Assembly: GCA_964624555.1 (NCBI GenBank) | Contig: CAZUXB010000014.1 | Coordinates: 1-48,214 of the forward strand | Direction: 5' to 3' | From: SXRF01 sp964624555 | GTDB lineage: Bacteria; Pseudomonadota; Alphaproteobacteria; Rickettsiales; SXRF01 | DNA length: 48,214 bases | In this document: piece by piece, positions 1 to 7,483 of the stretch | How positions within the stretch are numbered: position 1 is the first letter of the stretch | How the letters are laid out: every line of letters begins with the position of its first letter | Notes under the pieces: model-generated | Database searches by the model: none | What the model saw: only the letters and a program-made list of their open reading frames with translations | What the model was told of the DNA's origin: nothing | Made by a program: the position numbers and the translations under genes

Positions 1-54
1 AACACCCGACCCCGTCATTACCAATGACGTGCTCTACCACTGAGCTACAGCAGC
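1..54 (-). tRNA. tRNA-Thr(GGU), 3' part cut by window edge
   Basis: Read on the minus strand from position 54, the acceptor 5' strand GCTGCTG is followed by TA, a D-arm (GCTC/GAGC around AGTGGTA) and an anticodon stem CGTCA/TGACG closing the seven-base loop TTGGTAA. The anticodon is therefore GGT, which decodes ACC threonine codons. The variable region GGGTC and the first strand of the T-arm are visible. The rest of the T-loop and the acceptor 3' strand lie beyond the left edge, so the gene is partial only because of the window. Confidence 0.93.
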
Positions 55-171
55 ACATATGAAGGTGGTGAGGCGGGGGAAAATGACATAAGAATCAGGC
101 AAGTGCAACGCTTAAGTTTAAATCCTTATTAAATAATTGCAATTTCAGCATCTTTTCGGCAAAATGGGGGC

Positions 172-306
172 ATGGAAAAGAAAGTCGAGCCCCCTGCGAA
201 AGCGCAGTCACAGGCAAAAAAAGAAAAGCTGGCAAAGGCCTTACGCGACAATCTGCGCCGCCGCAAAGCCCCTGCCCCTTCACCACAGAAGGATAAGGCG
301 CAATGA
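172..306 (+). CDS. Short basic alphaproteobacterial protein (44 aa)
   Basis: A 44-residue, Lys/Arg/Ala/Pro-rich protein beginning MEKKVEPPAK. It has a central segment of the type KLAKALRDNLRRRKAP, which resembles short conserved hypothetical proteins of Alphaproteobacteria (pattern ...LRxNLxRRKAQ...). No catalytic motif or membrane segment is visible. A G-rich stretch (ATGGGGGC) directly precedes the ATG and may serve as a ribosome site. The stop codon overlaps the start of the next gene in an ATGA arrangement at 303-306, so the two are probably translationally coupled. The family resemblance is from memory; the function is unknown. High charge suggests nucleic-acid or ribosome association, which is inference. 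Confidence 0.7.
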   Translation: MEKKVEPPAKAQSQAKKEKLAKALRDNLRRRKAPAPSPQKDKAQ

Positions 307-629
307 ACGACCATCCCCATCAGCAGCACCTGACCAAAAAGCAGAAAAAAAAGCTCCAGCAAAAGAAAAACCTCTATCACCAGAAGATATATGAGTGTGT
401 GCGCAAACGCCTGGCCAACCAGAAAAAACTTAAAGACGTTCTTGAGGCTGCCGAAAAACAAAAGAAAAAAAACCGTACCCGCGATGAAGAACAAAAAGCC
501 GATAAGCATGAAATCTGGAGCGTGCAGGTTTCAACCATTCGCAACCGCCTGACCGGCCACAAACGTTTAAGCGAGGAACGCTGGAACCGTTTTGCCGGAA
601 CTGAGGATGGCGGCGGGAGGGGAAGATAA
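303..629 (+). CDS. Lysine-rich hypothetical protein
   Basis: 108 residues. Residues 1-65 are strongly Lys/Gln/Glu-rich and probably helical or coiled-coil. The C-terminal part has a more conserved look, with WSVQVSTIRNRLTGHKRLSEERWNRF followed by a Gly/Arg tail. I recall similar SEERWNRFAGT tails in uncharacterised alphaproteobacterial proteins but cannot name a family. The start overlaps the stop of the 44-aa gene by four bases, which supports both as real and co-translated. No signal peptide or membrane helix is seen. The long open frame on the opposite strand (129-509) is rejected as a shadow. The basic character is compatible with RNA binding, which is inference only. Confidence 0.65.
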   Translation: MNDHPHQQHLTKKQKKKLQQKKNLYHQKIYECVRKRLANQKKLKDVLEAAEKQKKKNRTRDEEQKADKHEIWSVQVSTIRNRLTGHKRLSEERWNRFAGTEDGGGRGR

Positions 630-646
630 TAGCAATAAGGAAAGAG

Positions 647-1444
647 CTAAGCAGCTACCATACCGAACAGATTACAGACGATTATGTCTGGCGCCTGAAC
701 TACAGGCAATCCCATAGCAATACGCACCCCTATAGTACCAGCCATAGTTGCAACGCACATAGCCCCCGGTGCCACTTGCGATGCCGGGCAGGGGATTCCT
801 TCCTGCAGGGATTTTACAACCTTATAAAACGCCTGCAACACTGACTGGTCAAGCTTATCGCTTATCTTATCAATAAACGCCGCATATTTTTCACCATAGG
901 AAATATGTTCAACCGAACCATTTGCTGGCAGATCGAACATTTCGCGAAAGGTCACTGTTTTGATGGCAGGAAAATAAACGCATACTCCGCCAAAACCAGC
1001 ACTTACGGCTGTTATAACTGGCTTTTTAAATTTAGTACAGGCATCATGCAGGGCAACCAAGGCAGCCAGATCAATAAAATCCACAGTATCGAATACCATA
1101 TCAGCTTTACTGACAATCATTTCGGCATTAGCTGGTGTTATTTTATCATCTATTACTTCAATATCGATATCAGGATTGATCGTAAGCATCCTTGCAGCCA
1201 GCGACCGGCTTTTTGACTTGCCTATATCCTGCGCAGTATAATCCTGACGGTTCAGGTTATGCAACTCGACCGTATCGTGATCAACCAGAATGAATTTTTC
1301 ATAACCTATGCGCACAGCTGCTTCAGCAAAATAGCTGCCCATCCCGCAACCAGCAATTAATATGCGCGTATTTCTTATTTTTTCCTGAGCTGCAGAAGGT
1401 ATGTAATCAATGTTCCTTTGGACAAACTGAGCGTAACTGTTCAT
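647..1444 (-). CDS. ThiF/E1-like adenylyltransferase
   Basis: A Rossmann-type E1 superfamily protein of about 265 aa (ThiF, MoeB, HesA and ubiquitin-E1 relatives). These enzymes adenylate a C-terminal glycine or another carboxylate using ATP. Visible motifs are the glycine-rich loop IAGCGMGSYF near residue 30, an acidic residue after strand 2 (ILVDHDTVE), and the Asn-Arg signature NLNRQ with the following DIGKSKS helix. The paired CxxC zinc ligands of MoeB/ThiF are absent, and no rhodanese domain follows. The start is set at the ATG giving MNSYAQFVQRN because this matches the usual family N-terminus; two in-frame ATGs lie 12 and 18 bases upstream. The gene overlaps the end of the acyltransferase gene by 38 bases, so the two are almost certainly one operon. 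The substrate is unknown. Possible roles are activation of a carboxylate product of the acyltransferase or a tRNA/cofactor modification. Confidence 0.85.
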   Translation of the reverse strand: MNSYAQFVQRNIDYIPSAAQEKIRNTRILIAGCGMGSYFAEAAVRIGYEKFILVDHDTVELHNLNRQDYTAQDIGKSKSRSLAARMLTINPDIDIEVIDDKITPANAEMIVSKADMVFDTVDFIDLAALVALHDACTKFKKPVITAVSAGFGGVCVYFPAIKTVTFREMFDLPANGSVEHISYGEKYAAFIDKISDKLDQSVLQAFYKVVKSLQEGIPCPASQVAPGAMCVATMAGTIGVRIAMGLPVVQAPDIIVCNLFGMVAA

Positions 1445-2261
1445 ATTTTCTTTCATACACATCGTTTAGCTTATTATGCAGCCTACCATTATCGCTCAAT
1501 ATCTGCCATACATCATAATTGCTTTCCTTAAGCTCATCGAACTTCGTAAAATCAAACACTACAGGATAACAGATTCCGCTATACTCAACAGCTGGCCCAA
1601 TAACGGTACAGTCTATTCCAAATTTCTTCAACAGTTTTATAAGGTGACTTTCTAAAATGGCATAAGCTTCCATATAATCATTATCAAGAGCCATTTCCAC
1701 CGCAGATCGTATAAGCGCTACCACTGCATAGTAATATATACGGTTAAACACATCCTTTGCTGATTCATATTCCAATCCCAATTTAGGGCACAAAGCAAAA
1801 GCAGAGTGTTCATCATAAACAGCACTGATCTTTTTGCGAGCGTCCTTTATTAAACAAAAGCGCGATATCTCGACAAAATCTTTTCCACGGAGCAACGGTT
1901 CAATCTCAGGAAAAGAACGCATTGATTTGCTATTTTCAATACTGTCATCGGGAAGTATTATACGCACTGTGCCAAGCTCAATACCAGTATCGTTATGAAC
2001 AACCAGCGCATGTTTGGAACACTGATCCAGCTCATCATACTCCATGCTATAGTTATAATCTCTTTTATCTAATATTTCAGATTCTATGCAATATGACTGG
2101 TAACGAAGCTGATATACTTTTCTTTTTTGCTTAGGAGTAACTGCAAACTCTATACCGAAATTACGGTTAAATTCATAAAAAAGTGGAGAGTATATAAACT
2201 GACAGAAATTAGAGTTATTAATATTATCCGTAGCCGTATCAGAAGAAGGACACTCAAGCAT
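1407..2261 (-). CDS. PEP-CTERM/FeeM-type N-acyltransferase (GNAT fold)
   Basis: About 284 aa, resembling the PEP-CTERM/exosortase-associated acyltransferases and N-acyl amino acid synthases (FeeM type), distant relatives of LuxI-type acyl-homoserine lactone synthases. Visible family marks are the N-terminal segment KRKVYQLRYQSYCIE, the strand ELGTVRIILPD, and EISRFCLIKDARKK followed by a helix ending in YYAVVALIRSAVEMA. Such enzymes transfer an acyl chain from acyl-ACP or acyl-CoA to an amine. The chosen ATG is preceded by AAAAAGG nine bases upstream; a GTG three codons earlier is possible but badly spaced. No PEP-CTERM sorting genes or LuxR gene are in the window. The gene overlaps the downstream ThiF-like gene, suggesting sequential action on one small molecule, which is inference. 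The 300-bp AT-rich region upstream carries direct repeats that may be operators. Confidence 0.8.
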   Translation of the reverse strand: MLECPSSDTATDNINNSNFCQFIYSPLFYEFNRNFGIEFAVTPKQKRKVYQLRYQSYCIESEILDKRDYNYSMEYDELDQCSKHALVVHNDTGIELGTVRIILPDDSIENSKSMRSFPEIEPLLRGKDFVEISRFCLIKDARKKISAVYDEHSAFALCPKLGLEYESAKDVFNRIYYYAVVALIRSAVEMALDNDYMEAYAILESHLIKLLKKFGIDCTVIGPAVEYSGICYPVVFDFTKFDELKESNYDVWQILSDNGRLHNKLNDVYERKYEQLRSVCPKEH

Positions 2262-2500
2262 TTCAAACACCTTTTTATTATATTAACCACTTTTTTTATT
2301 TATTTTAACCACAAAAAGTTAACCAACTATAATTATTTGGTGGCATATGAGCTAAATACATTTAAAATTTTATCAATATTTTATCTATTTAATAGCTGAT
2401 ACCAAAACTAACTGTCATTTATTGATAGTTATGTTTTTCATATAACCATAATAAATAAAAATTAGTGAAGTACAGCATATCATAACAATCAAATTAATTG

Positions 2501-2543
2501 ATATTAAGATATTGTTACAATCTATATTAAGATATTGTTACAA
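2501..2543. repeat. Perfect 20-bp tandem direct repeat in AT-rich region
   Basis: The sequence ATATTAAGATATTGTTACAA occurs at 2501-2520 and again, identically, at 2524-2543 (period 23 bp, near two helical turns). A related piece, ATATTGTTATATT, follows near 2558. The intergenic stretch 2262-2586 lies upstream of the acyltransferase gene and downstream of the SDR gene. It also holds three copies of TTAACCA (2283, 2305 and 2319). The region is strongly AT-rich and contains no convincing gene. The arrangement suggests tandem regulator sites, though the repeat is about 240 bp from the acyltransferase start. It could also be a remnant of a mobile element. Confidence 0.6.
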
Positions 2544-2586
2544 CTAAAAAAATAAATATATTGTTATATTACAGTGCATAAACTTC

Positions 2587-3345
2587 CTATTTCTTCGGAA
2601 GTCTTGCAAAAACCCAATCGGTAAGCAGCGGGGAAAGGCAGGATATAAACCACAAGGGGATATAAAGCATGGGAGGAAAAGCAATACGCCCCCTACCCCT
2701 GGCAAGGCTGGTTGCAATCTTATGGGCCGCGTCGGGAGCACTCATAATGAAGGGCATCGGAAACTGGTTTACAGCAGTCATGGCAGTGTCTATATAACCG
2801 GGGCAGATGACGCTTACTGTAACACCATCTTTAAGCAACACACCGCGCAAAGCCTCGCCATAATAACGAACGCAGGCTTTACTCGCGCTGTAAGCAGGAG
2901 CGCTGGGCAATGCGCGTATACCAGCAAGCGAACTCATGATAGCTATCTGCCCGCTTTTTCTTTTCAGCATAAGCGGTATTACCGGCTGCACCGTGTTTAT
3001 TACACCGTCAATATTGGTAGCGAAAAGACGGCGCACCTGCGCACCATCTTCACCATCGCCACCCATACCCGCCGAAACACCAGCATTGGCGATAACCAGA
3101 TCGAGCGGCGTGGCGGCGTCCACCCGCTCTATCCATTTATGCATTTCGATGGCATCGGTCACATCAAGTATTTTGGTATGAACTTTCGCCCCACGTTGCA
3201 AGCAGCTATCGGCTACATTTTTCAGCCGCCCCGCATCCCGCCCCGACAGGTACAGATTATTGCCAAAATGGGCATATTCTATGGCCAGAGCCGCTCCAAT
3301 ACCGCTACTGGCCCCTGTTATGAGAATATTTTTTGGTATTTTCAT
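2587..3345 (-). CDS. Short-chain dehydrogenase/reductase (SDR)
   Basis: 252 aa, a classical SDR NAD(P)-dependent oxidoreductase. The Rossmann nucleotide motif TGASSGIG is at residues 10-17, an Asp in LDVTD near 61, NAG at 87-89, the catalytic Ser at 139 in MSSLAG, and the active pair Y152/K156 in YSASK. Thus all four catalytic positions are present. ICPGYIDTAM after strand 6 is also typical. The C-terminus has a short hydrophobic segment (LYIPLWFISCLSPLL) that may attach it to the membrane, as in several SDRs acting on lipid or retinol-like substrates. The natural substrate cannot be read from the sequence. The gene is solitary: its divergent neighbour is the LOG gene (78 bp apart), and the acyltransferase pair lies 325 bp downstream on the same strand. 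Confidence 0.93.
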   Translation of the reverse strand: MKIPKNILITGASSGIGAALAIEYAHFGNNLYLSGRDAGRLKNVADSCLQRGAKVHTKILDVTDAIEMHKWIERVDAATPLDLVIANAGVSAGMGGDGEDGAQVRRLFATNIDGVINTVQPVIPLMLKRKSGQIAIMSSLAGIRALPSAPAYSASKACVRYYGEALRGVLLKDGVTVSVICPGYIDTAMTAVNQFPMPFIMSAPDAAHKIATSLARGRGRIAFPPMLYIPLWFISCLSPLLTDWVFARLPKK

Positions 3346-3424
3346 AAAGTATTAATAAATCTATGAGTAAAGTCAATTGTATGGTATATTGATAGCATAA
3401 TAATAAGAAAAAAGTAGGAAATTC

Positions 3425-3970
3425 ATGTCTGGTAAGAAATCTGTCTGTGTTTTTTGTGGTGCCTCTAACAACGTTGATAAAAAATTCCTGGATATAGGCG
3501 CTGAATTTGGCAAGCTGCTCGCGCAGCGCAACATAAACCTCGTCTATGGCGGTGGAGATTGCGGTGTCATGGGCGCAGTCGCCAACTCAACCATGAAGCA
3601 CGGCGGCTACGCTATCGGCGTGTTCCCGCGTAGCTTACGCAATATCGAAAATGAACACCAGTCCCTCACCGAAATAACCATTGTCGATACCATGCACGAA
3701 CGCAAACAAAATATGTTTGAACGTTCCGATGCTTTTATCGTGTTCCCCGGCGGTTTCGGCACCATGGATGAAATGTTCGAGATACTCACCTGGAAACAGC
3801 TAATGCTGCATGACAAACCGATTGTCATATTCAACTACCAGGGCTACTGGGACCCGCTCACCGTATTGATGAAAAACATTATCGAGCAGCGTTTCGCCAA
3901 GGCCGAGGTCGCAACCTACTACCATGTTGTTGATAAACTTGAAGACATCATTGACGTGCTGGGATATTAA
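3425..3970 (+). CDS. LOG-family nucleoside 5'-monophosphate phosphoribohydrolase
   Basis: 181 aa, TIGR00730/LOG (lysine decarboxylase-like fold) family. Members remove the base from nucleotides, such as cytokinin riboside monophosphates or AMP, releasing ribose 5-phosphate. The glycine-rich YGGGDCGVMG is at residues 41-50 and the phosphate/catalytic signature PGGFGTMDE at 108-116, with the preceding conserved MHERK at 90-94. Length matches the family. A purine-rich AGGAAATTC precedes the ATG. It is cytoplasmic, with no signal peptide. Old annotations call such proteins lysine decarboxylases, which this signature argues against. It stands alone between the divergent SDR and a repeat-filled intergenic region. 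Confidence 0.92.
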   Translation: MSGKKSVCVFCGASNNVDKKFLDIGAEFGKLLAQRNINLVYGGGDCGVMGAVANSTMKHGGYAIGVFPRSLRNIENEHQSLTEITIVDTMHERKQNMFERSDAFIVFPGGFGTMDEMFEILTWKQLMLHDKPIVIFNYQGYWDPLTVLMKNIIEQRFAKAEVATYYHVVDKLEDIIDVLGY

Positions 3971-3996
3971 AAGATTAATTTGTATTATAGTCATTT

Positions 3997-4025
3997 GAAT
4001 TAATAATGTTACACATTATTAATTC
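3997..4025. repeat. Perfect 13-bp inverted repeat with 3-base loop
   Basis: GAATTAATAATGT (3997-4009) and ACATTATTAATTC (4013-4025) are exact inverse complements around TAC. Located just after the LOG gene in the 3971-4342 gap. No T-run follows, so it is not a classical terminator. It may be a protein-binding palindrome or an mRNA 3' stabilising stem. Confidence 0.75.
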
Positions 4026-4046
4026 GTTACGCTCGCTACGCGGCGC

Positions 4047-4086
4047 AAAACCGCGCCCAAATTAGTGTTATGGGCTTGCGGTTTTG
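4047..4086 (+). terminator. Possible terminator hairpin after LOG gene
   Basis: AAAACCGCGCCC pairs with GGGC(TT)GCGGTTTT across a 13-base loop. The 3' strand ends in TTTT. The stem has a two-base bulge and the T-run is short, so this is a weak candidate for a Rho-independent terminator. It lies about 75 bases beyond the LOG stop codon. Confidence 0.4.
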
Positions 4087-4087
4087 A

Positions 4088-4121
4088 TACTCATTTGTAT
4101 GATTAATTATACAAATGAGTA
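4088..4121. repeat. Perfect 13-bp inverted repeat with 8-base loop
   Basis: TACTCATTTGTAT (4088-4100) and ATACAAATGAGTA (4109-4121) are exact inverse complements around GATTAATT. It directly follows the weak terminator hairpin. AT-rich, function unknown; a regulator site or element end is possible. Confidence 0.75.
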
Positions 4122-4154
4122 TATATAGCTAACCAACGAAATACTTATACAAAA

Positions 4155-4284
4155 TTTCCCTCCCCCCTTGCGGGGGAGGGTCAGGGTGGGGGGTGAAAAC
4201 AACCATACCCCTCACCTGGTTTTTCTATGGTTTGCTTACAGCAAATCCATGAAAAACCTTCCTCCCCCGCAAGGGGGGAGGAAG
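4155..4284. repeat. Dispersed palindromic repeat, class A, copy 1
   Basis: Two GC-rich hairpins, CCCTCCCCCCTTGCGGGGGAGGG and CTTCCTCCCCCGCAAGGGG..., flank an inner spacer containing GGTGGGGGGT and ACCCCTCACC. The same layout recurs near 7.4, 13.3, 13.8, 30.9 and 36.8 kb. No open reading frame is convincing here. It resembles REP/BIME-type non-autonomous repeats. Confidence 0.85.
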
Positions 4285-4342
4285 AATTATGCCAAAAATT
4301 ATGAATATTAAGTATCTGGTTAATTGGCTATAAACGCTGAAA

Positions 4343-4801
4343 CTACTTTCCCGCCAAGTTATAAGCCTTGCCGTCAAACGACCACAGGCTTGCGCCCCGC
4401 GGCCCGCCTAAAATAAGGCCTTTGCTGCCGTGGCTTATGCGCTGCGATACTTCGACCGTTTCAGCAGCAGTCACCTCCAACAATATCTGTGGCTTGCCGC
4501 CGCCAGTTTCAAAAACTTTCAGGTCACAACCATGCGCACCACAGGTCAGGCTGCTTTGGGTGTAGGAAATAACTTCAGGATTGCCATCACCATTGAGGTC
4601 ATACAGCGCTATGCCGATATTGTCCGGCGAGAGCATCTTCTGCGCGATATATTGCTTGTAGGAAGTACTGTCGATAACCATCTGGCGCTCAGCCGCATGT
4701 TCCGTTGTCGAAAATACCAGCTTGTCACCACCCGCGGCCAGGGCTTCCGTGGCTACAAACAACATAGAAAACAGGCTTATTCCGGTAAGAAGTGATTTCA
4801 T
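4343..4801 (-). CDS. Small secreted protein with DxNGDG motif
   Basis: 152 aa from the chosen ATG, which has AAGGGA ten bases upstream; an ATG six codons earlier overlaps that ribosome site and is rejected. The N-terminus MKSLLTGISLFSMLFVATEALA is a clear signal peptide with an ALA-type cleavage site, so the product is exported. The mature part contains ALYDLNGDGNPEVISYT near residue 85, a calcium-loop/FG-GAP-like motif, and a pair of cysteines (CGAHGC) likely to form a disulfide. I do not recognise the family. It is the last gene of a minus-strand series after the kinase and the patatin genes, 27 bases downstream of the patatin stop. It may be a periplasmic partner, but that is inference. 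Confidence 0.75.
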   Translation of the reverse strand: MKSLLTGISLFSMLFVATEALAAGGDKLVFSTTEHAAERQMVIDSTSYKQYIAQKMLSPDNIGIALYDLNGDGNPEVISYTQSSLTCGAHGCDLKVFETGGGKPQILLEVTAAETVEVSQRISHGSKGLILGGPRGASLWSFDGKAYNLAGK

Positions 4802-4828
4802 GTATAATTTCCCTTTCATGATTTTTAC

Positions 4829-5881
4829 TTATACTTTTTTCTTCATCCACGAATCGCGCAGGAACTTGTCCTTTATGTCGAGGGTAGATTGCTTGCCGAT
4901 ATTCTTCCAGTTCTCTTTAAGCCACTCTTCGGCAGCATTATAACCAATGCTGCGCAGGTACTGGAAAAAATCCCAGTCAGCGTTCATCTTGCTGGAAGCA
5001 TTCAGCGCCTTCATCTCATCCGGTGAATAGATCAGATGTATCTTTAAATCCTTATACTCCTCATCAGACAACCTGCCTTCACTTATCAGCTTCTTGACGA
5101 AGGTAATAGCACGCATTTCGGCTATCAGGCTGGAGTTGAAGGTTATCTCGTTGACCCGGTTGATTATCTCGCTGGCCGTGCGCGGCATGGTTTCCTTATG
5201 CAGAGGGTTTATCTGCACCAGCACCACATCCTCACTGCCACAGTAATAGATCAGCGGCCAGATCGCCGGGTTACCCATATAGCCGCCGTCCCAATATTCC
5301 TCGCCGTCTATCACCACCGCCTGATAAAGAAATGGAATACAGGTCGAAGCCATGAGCACATCAACGGTTATTTCATCGCATTTGAAAATACGGGCATGGC
5401 CGCTATGCACGCTGGTGGCAGTAACAAACAGCTTTATGGTGCTGCATGTCCGCAATGTCTCCGGATCCAGCATCTCCTCCACTATCATCCGCATCGGGTT
5501 GAAATTAAGCGGGTTCAGCTCATAGGGGGAAAACACCCGGCTTAACAGGTCAAAGAAATGATAGGTCGGCGATAAATCCATGTTCCAGCCGGTAAGCATC
5601 CTCTCCAGAGGGTTCTTATGCAGCGGGCTTACCGCCCCCACCTCGCTTATACGCCGCCAGAAATCCTCCAGCAACTTCTTGGCCCCGGCATTGCCGCCGC
5701 GCACATAGCCATTCACCAGCATCGCCGCGTTCATAGCCCCGGCGCTGGTGCCGCTGATACCATCAATTACCAGCCTTTCTTCCTCAAGCAGGCGGTCAAG
5801 CACACCCCAGGTATAAGCGCCATGCGCGCCCCCGCCCTGTAAGGCGAGGTTTATCTTCTTGGTTTCGATAACAGCAGCCAT
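4829..5881 (-). CDS. Patatin-like phospholipase
   Basis: 350 aa. The patatin domain occupies roughly residues 8-215: oxyanion loop GGGAHG at 16-21, nucleophile elbow GTSAG at 44-48 (Ser46), and catalytic Asp198 in DGG at 198-200. All parts of the Ser-Asp dyad are intact, so an active acyl hydrolase for phospholipids or other acyl esters is expected. No signal peptide or membrane helix is present, so it is cytosolic, secreted by another route, or peripheral. The C-terminal 130 residues contain a Glu/Lys-rich segment of family type (DUF3734-like region in long bacterial patatins). It begins 9 bases downstream of the histidine kinase stop, implying one transcript with it. Confidence 0.92.
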   Translation of the reverse strand: MAAVIETKKINLALQGGGAHGAYTWGVLDRLLEEERLVIDGISGTSAGAMNAAMLVNGYVRGGNAGAKKLLEDFWRRISEVGAVSPLHKNPLERMLTGWNMDLSPTYHFFDLLSRVFSPYELNPLNFNPMRMIVEEMLDPETLRTCSTIKLFVTATSVHSGHARIFKCDEITVDVLMASTCIPFLYQAVVIDGEEYWDGGYMGNPAIWPLIYYCGSEDVVLVQINPLHKETMPRTASEIINRVNEITFNSSLIAEMRAITFVKKLISEGRLSDEEYKDLKIHLIYSPDEMKALNASSKMNADWDFFQYLRSIGYNAAEEWLKENWKNIGKQSTLDIKDKFLRDSWMKKKV

Positions 5882-5890
5882 ACTAACTCC

Positions 5891-7288
5891 TTATGTTACT
5901 ACATGAAACCTTATACATACCTTAAGGCCCGGATGATTATCGCTTAAGATAACATCAGCATTGTGTATCCGCGCTATCGCCTCCACCAGACTAAGCCCCA
6001 AGCCATTACCTTTGGTATGGCGGCTCTGCTCCAGACGGAAGAATTTCTCAAATACCTTATCACGATAATCAGACGGTATCCCTATACCATTATCGGCAAT
6101 AATAATATCTATAATTCCTTCACTCTGCTCACAGGAAATATCTATCCTGCCCCCTTTAGAGGAAAACTTTATAGCATTATCCAGCACATTGGTAAATGCC
6201 TGGGTGAGCAGATTCTTTTCCCCATCTATGACAATCTGCGATTGGATATGGTTATTTATGACTATATCCTTGCCAGCAGCATAGGGTTCGTAAAACTCGA
6301 TCATATTCTCAATTATATCGTGCAGGTCACATGGCTTGAAATCACGGAAATCAGTATTGGCTTCAAGTTCGGATATTTTCAGGATGGAATTAAAAGTGGC
6401 GATCAGTTCGTGCATATCCTGAATGTTTTTTTCCAGCAGCTTGCGGGCGGGGTTATCATCGTCCATCTTGCGCAGTCCGGCATCAAGGCGGTTGATAATC
6501 CGGTTAAGGGGACTGCGTAAATCATGGGCGATGTTATTGGCAAACTGGCCCAGCGATTGTAACAATCCTTCGATTTTGTCCAACATATTATTTAGATTAA
6601 AGGACAGGTCATCAAACTCGTCGCCGCCGCGGGTAAATGGTATCCTGGTGTTAAGCTCGCCGTGCATGATAGTATAAACCGAACGGTTGATAACATTGAT
6701 ACGCCGCATAACGCTCTGGGTTATTACAACCGCTCCGGCAAAGGCCATAATCATCGTTACCAGCAAGCTGGCCCAGAAAGTCTGCTCAATAATCTGCTCG
6801 ATCTTTTCCGTACTCTGCATGGTTTGCCCAACCAGTAATACGCGCCATTTCGAAAGCTGTATGGTAATAGCCTTGACCTCAACATTCTTCGGGCTGTTCC
6901 TGGTCCCTTCAATATGGAACCGTACCCAGTTGCCAACTTTCTCAAAAACAGATTCCTTCACCGCATTTACCGGCCATTCATTCAAATTGCCCGCCAGCTT
7001 TTCATTCTTGTTATTAACCAGCAGGTAGATTTCTGTTCCCTCATCGTCCCTGCCTATAAATTCTTTTATGCGCCCCTCAACACCAGCGGAGCCATTTTGC
7101 CGGTATTCATTCAGCAGGTAAGTATACTGCATCCGCACGGCATCGCTGACCTGATTCTGCACATAATTCATCGCAAAGGTATAAATAAAGGCAAATAATA
7201 CAACCACCGAAAAGCTGAACATGGCCACATAAACCGTCGCCAGCCGGAAAGTAAATGTTTTGAATATACGTGAAAGCTTTGATTCCAT
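5891..7288 (-). CDS. HAMP sensor histidine kinase, orphan
   Basis: 465 aa. TM1 at about 15-40, a periplasmic sensor region to about 165, TM2 at 171-192, then HAMP at about 193-245. The HisKA phosphoacceptor is H255 in NNIAHDLRSPLNRI. The ATPase domain has an N box (NVLDNAIKFS, 367-376), G1 (DNGIGI, 399-404), the FEKFFR F box and G2 (GNGLGLSL, 427-434). All catalytic motifs are intact. The sensor region has no cysteines or known PAS/Cache motif that I can see. No response regulator lies beside it, which is unusual for this TctE/EnvZ-like class. The gene directly precedes the patatin gene (9 bases). A class A repeat separates it from pilU upstream, so its promoter must lie at about 7289-7370. 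Confidence 0.93.
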   Translation of the reverse strand: MESKLSRIFKTFTFRLATVYVAMFSFSVVVLFAFIYTFAMNYVQNQVSDAVRMQYTYLLNEYRQNGSAGVEGRIKEFIGRDDEGTEIYLLVNNKNEKLAGNLNEWPVNAVKESVFEKVGNWVRFHIEGTRNSPKNVEVKAITIQLSKWRVLLVGQTMQSTEKIEQIIEQTFWASLLVTMIMAFAGAVVITQSVMRRINVINRSVYTIMHGELNTRIPFTRGGDEFDDLSFNLNNMLDKIEGLLQSLGQFANNIAHDLRSPLNRIINRLDAGLRKMDDDNPARKLLEKNIQDMHELIATFNSILKISELEANTDFRDFKPCDLHDIIENMIEFYEPYAAGKDIVINNHIQSQIVIDGEKNLLTQAFTNVLDNAIKFSSKGGRIDISCEQSEGIIDIIIADNGIGIPSDYRDKVFEKFFRLEQSRHTKGNGLGLSLVEAIARIHNADVILSDNHPGLKVCIRFHVVT

Positions 7289-7368
7289 AATACCGCTAGT
7301 TATAGCAGTATTTACACTTTATAGTCATTTGAAATAAAATTTATTCCCGCAACAAACATGCCCAATAT

Positions 7369-7458
7369 CCCTTCTCCCTTTGGGAGAAGGTTAGGATGAG
7401 GGCTTTTTCTTGTTCGGCTCAGCCCTCACCCCACCCTCTCCCAGAGGGAGAGGGTGAA
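7369..7458. repeat. Dispersed palindromic repeat, class A, copy 2
   Basis: CCCTTCTCCCTTTGGGAGAAGG, then GGATGAGGGCT, a T-rich spacer, AGCCCTCACCCCACC and CTCTCCCAGAGGGAGAGG. The outer parts are two hairpins, and the inner GATGAGGGCT and AGCCCTCA arms pair across the spacer, so the whole forms a cruciform-like structure. It fills most of the gap between pilU and the kinase gene. Confidence 0.88.
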
Positions 7459-7483
7459 GTAAGTTTTTCCATATAAGAAACTT

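Noticed and set aside
129..509. 126-aa minus-strand open frame
   Set aside because: Phe/Leu-rich reverse reading of Lys-rich codons; the coupled plus-strand genes at 172-629 explain the DNA.
1407..2261. Classical LuxI homoserine lactone synthase
   Set aside because: It is longer than LuxI and fits the PEP-CTERM/FeeM acyltransferase class better; no LuxR gene is near.
2501..2543. CRISPR array
   Set aside because: Only two full repeat copies with a 3-base spacer, and no cas genes.
3425..3970. Lysine decarboxylase
   Set aside because: The PGGFGTMDE signature belongs to LOG phosphoribohydrolases; the lysine decarboxylase name is an old misannotation.
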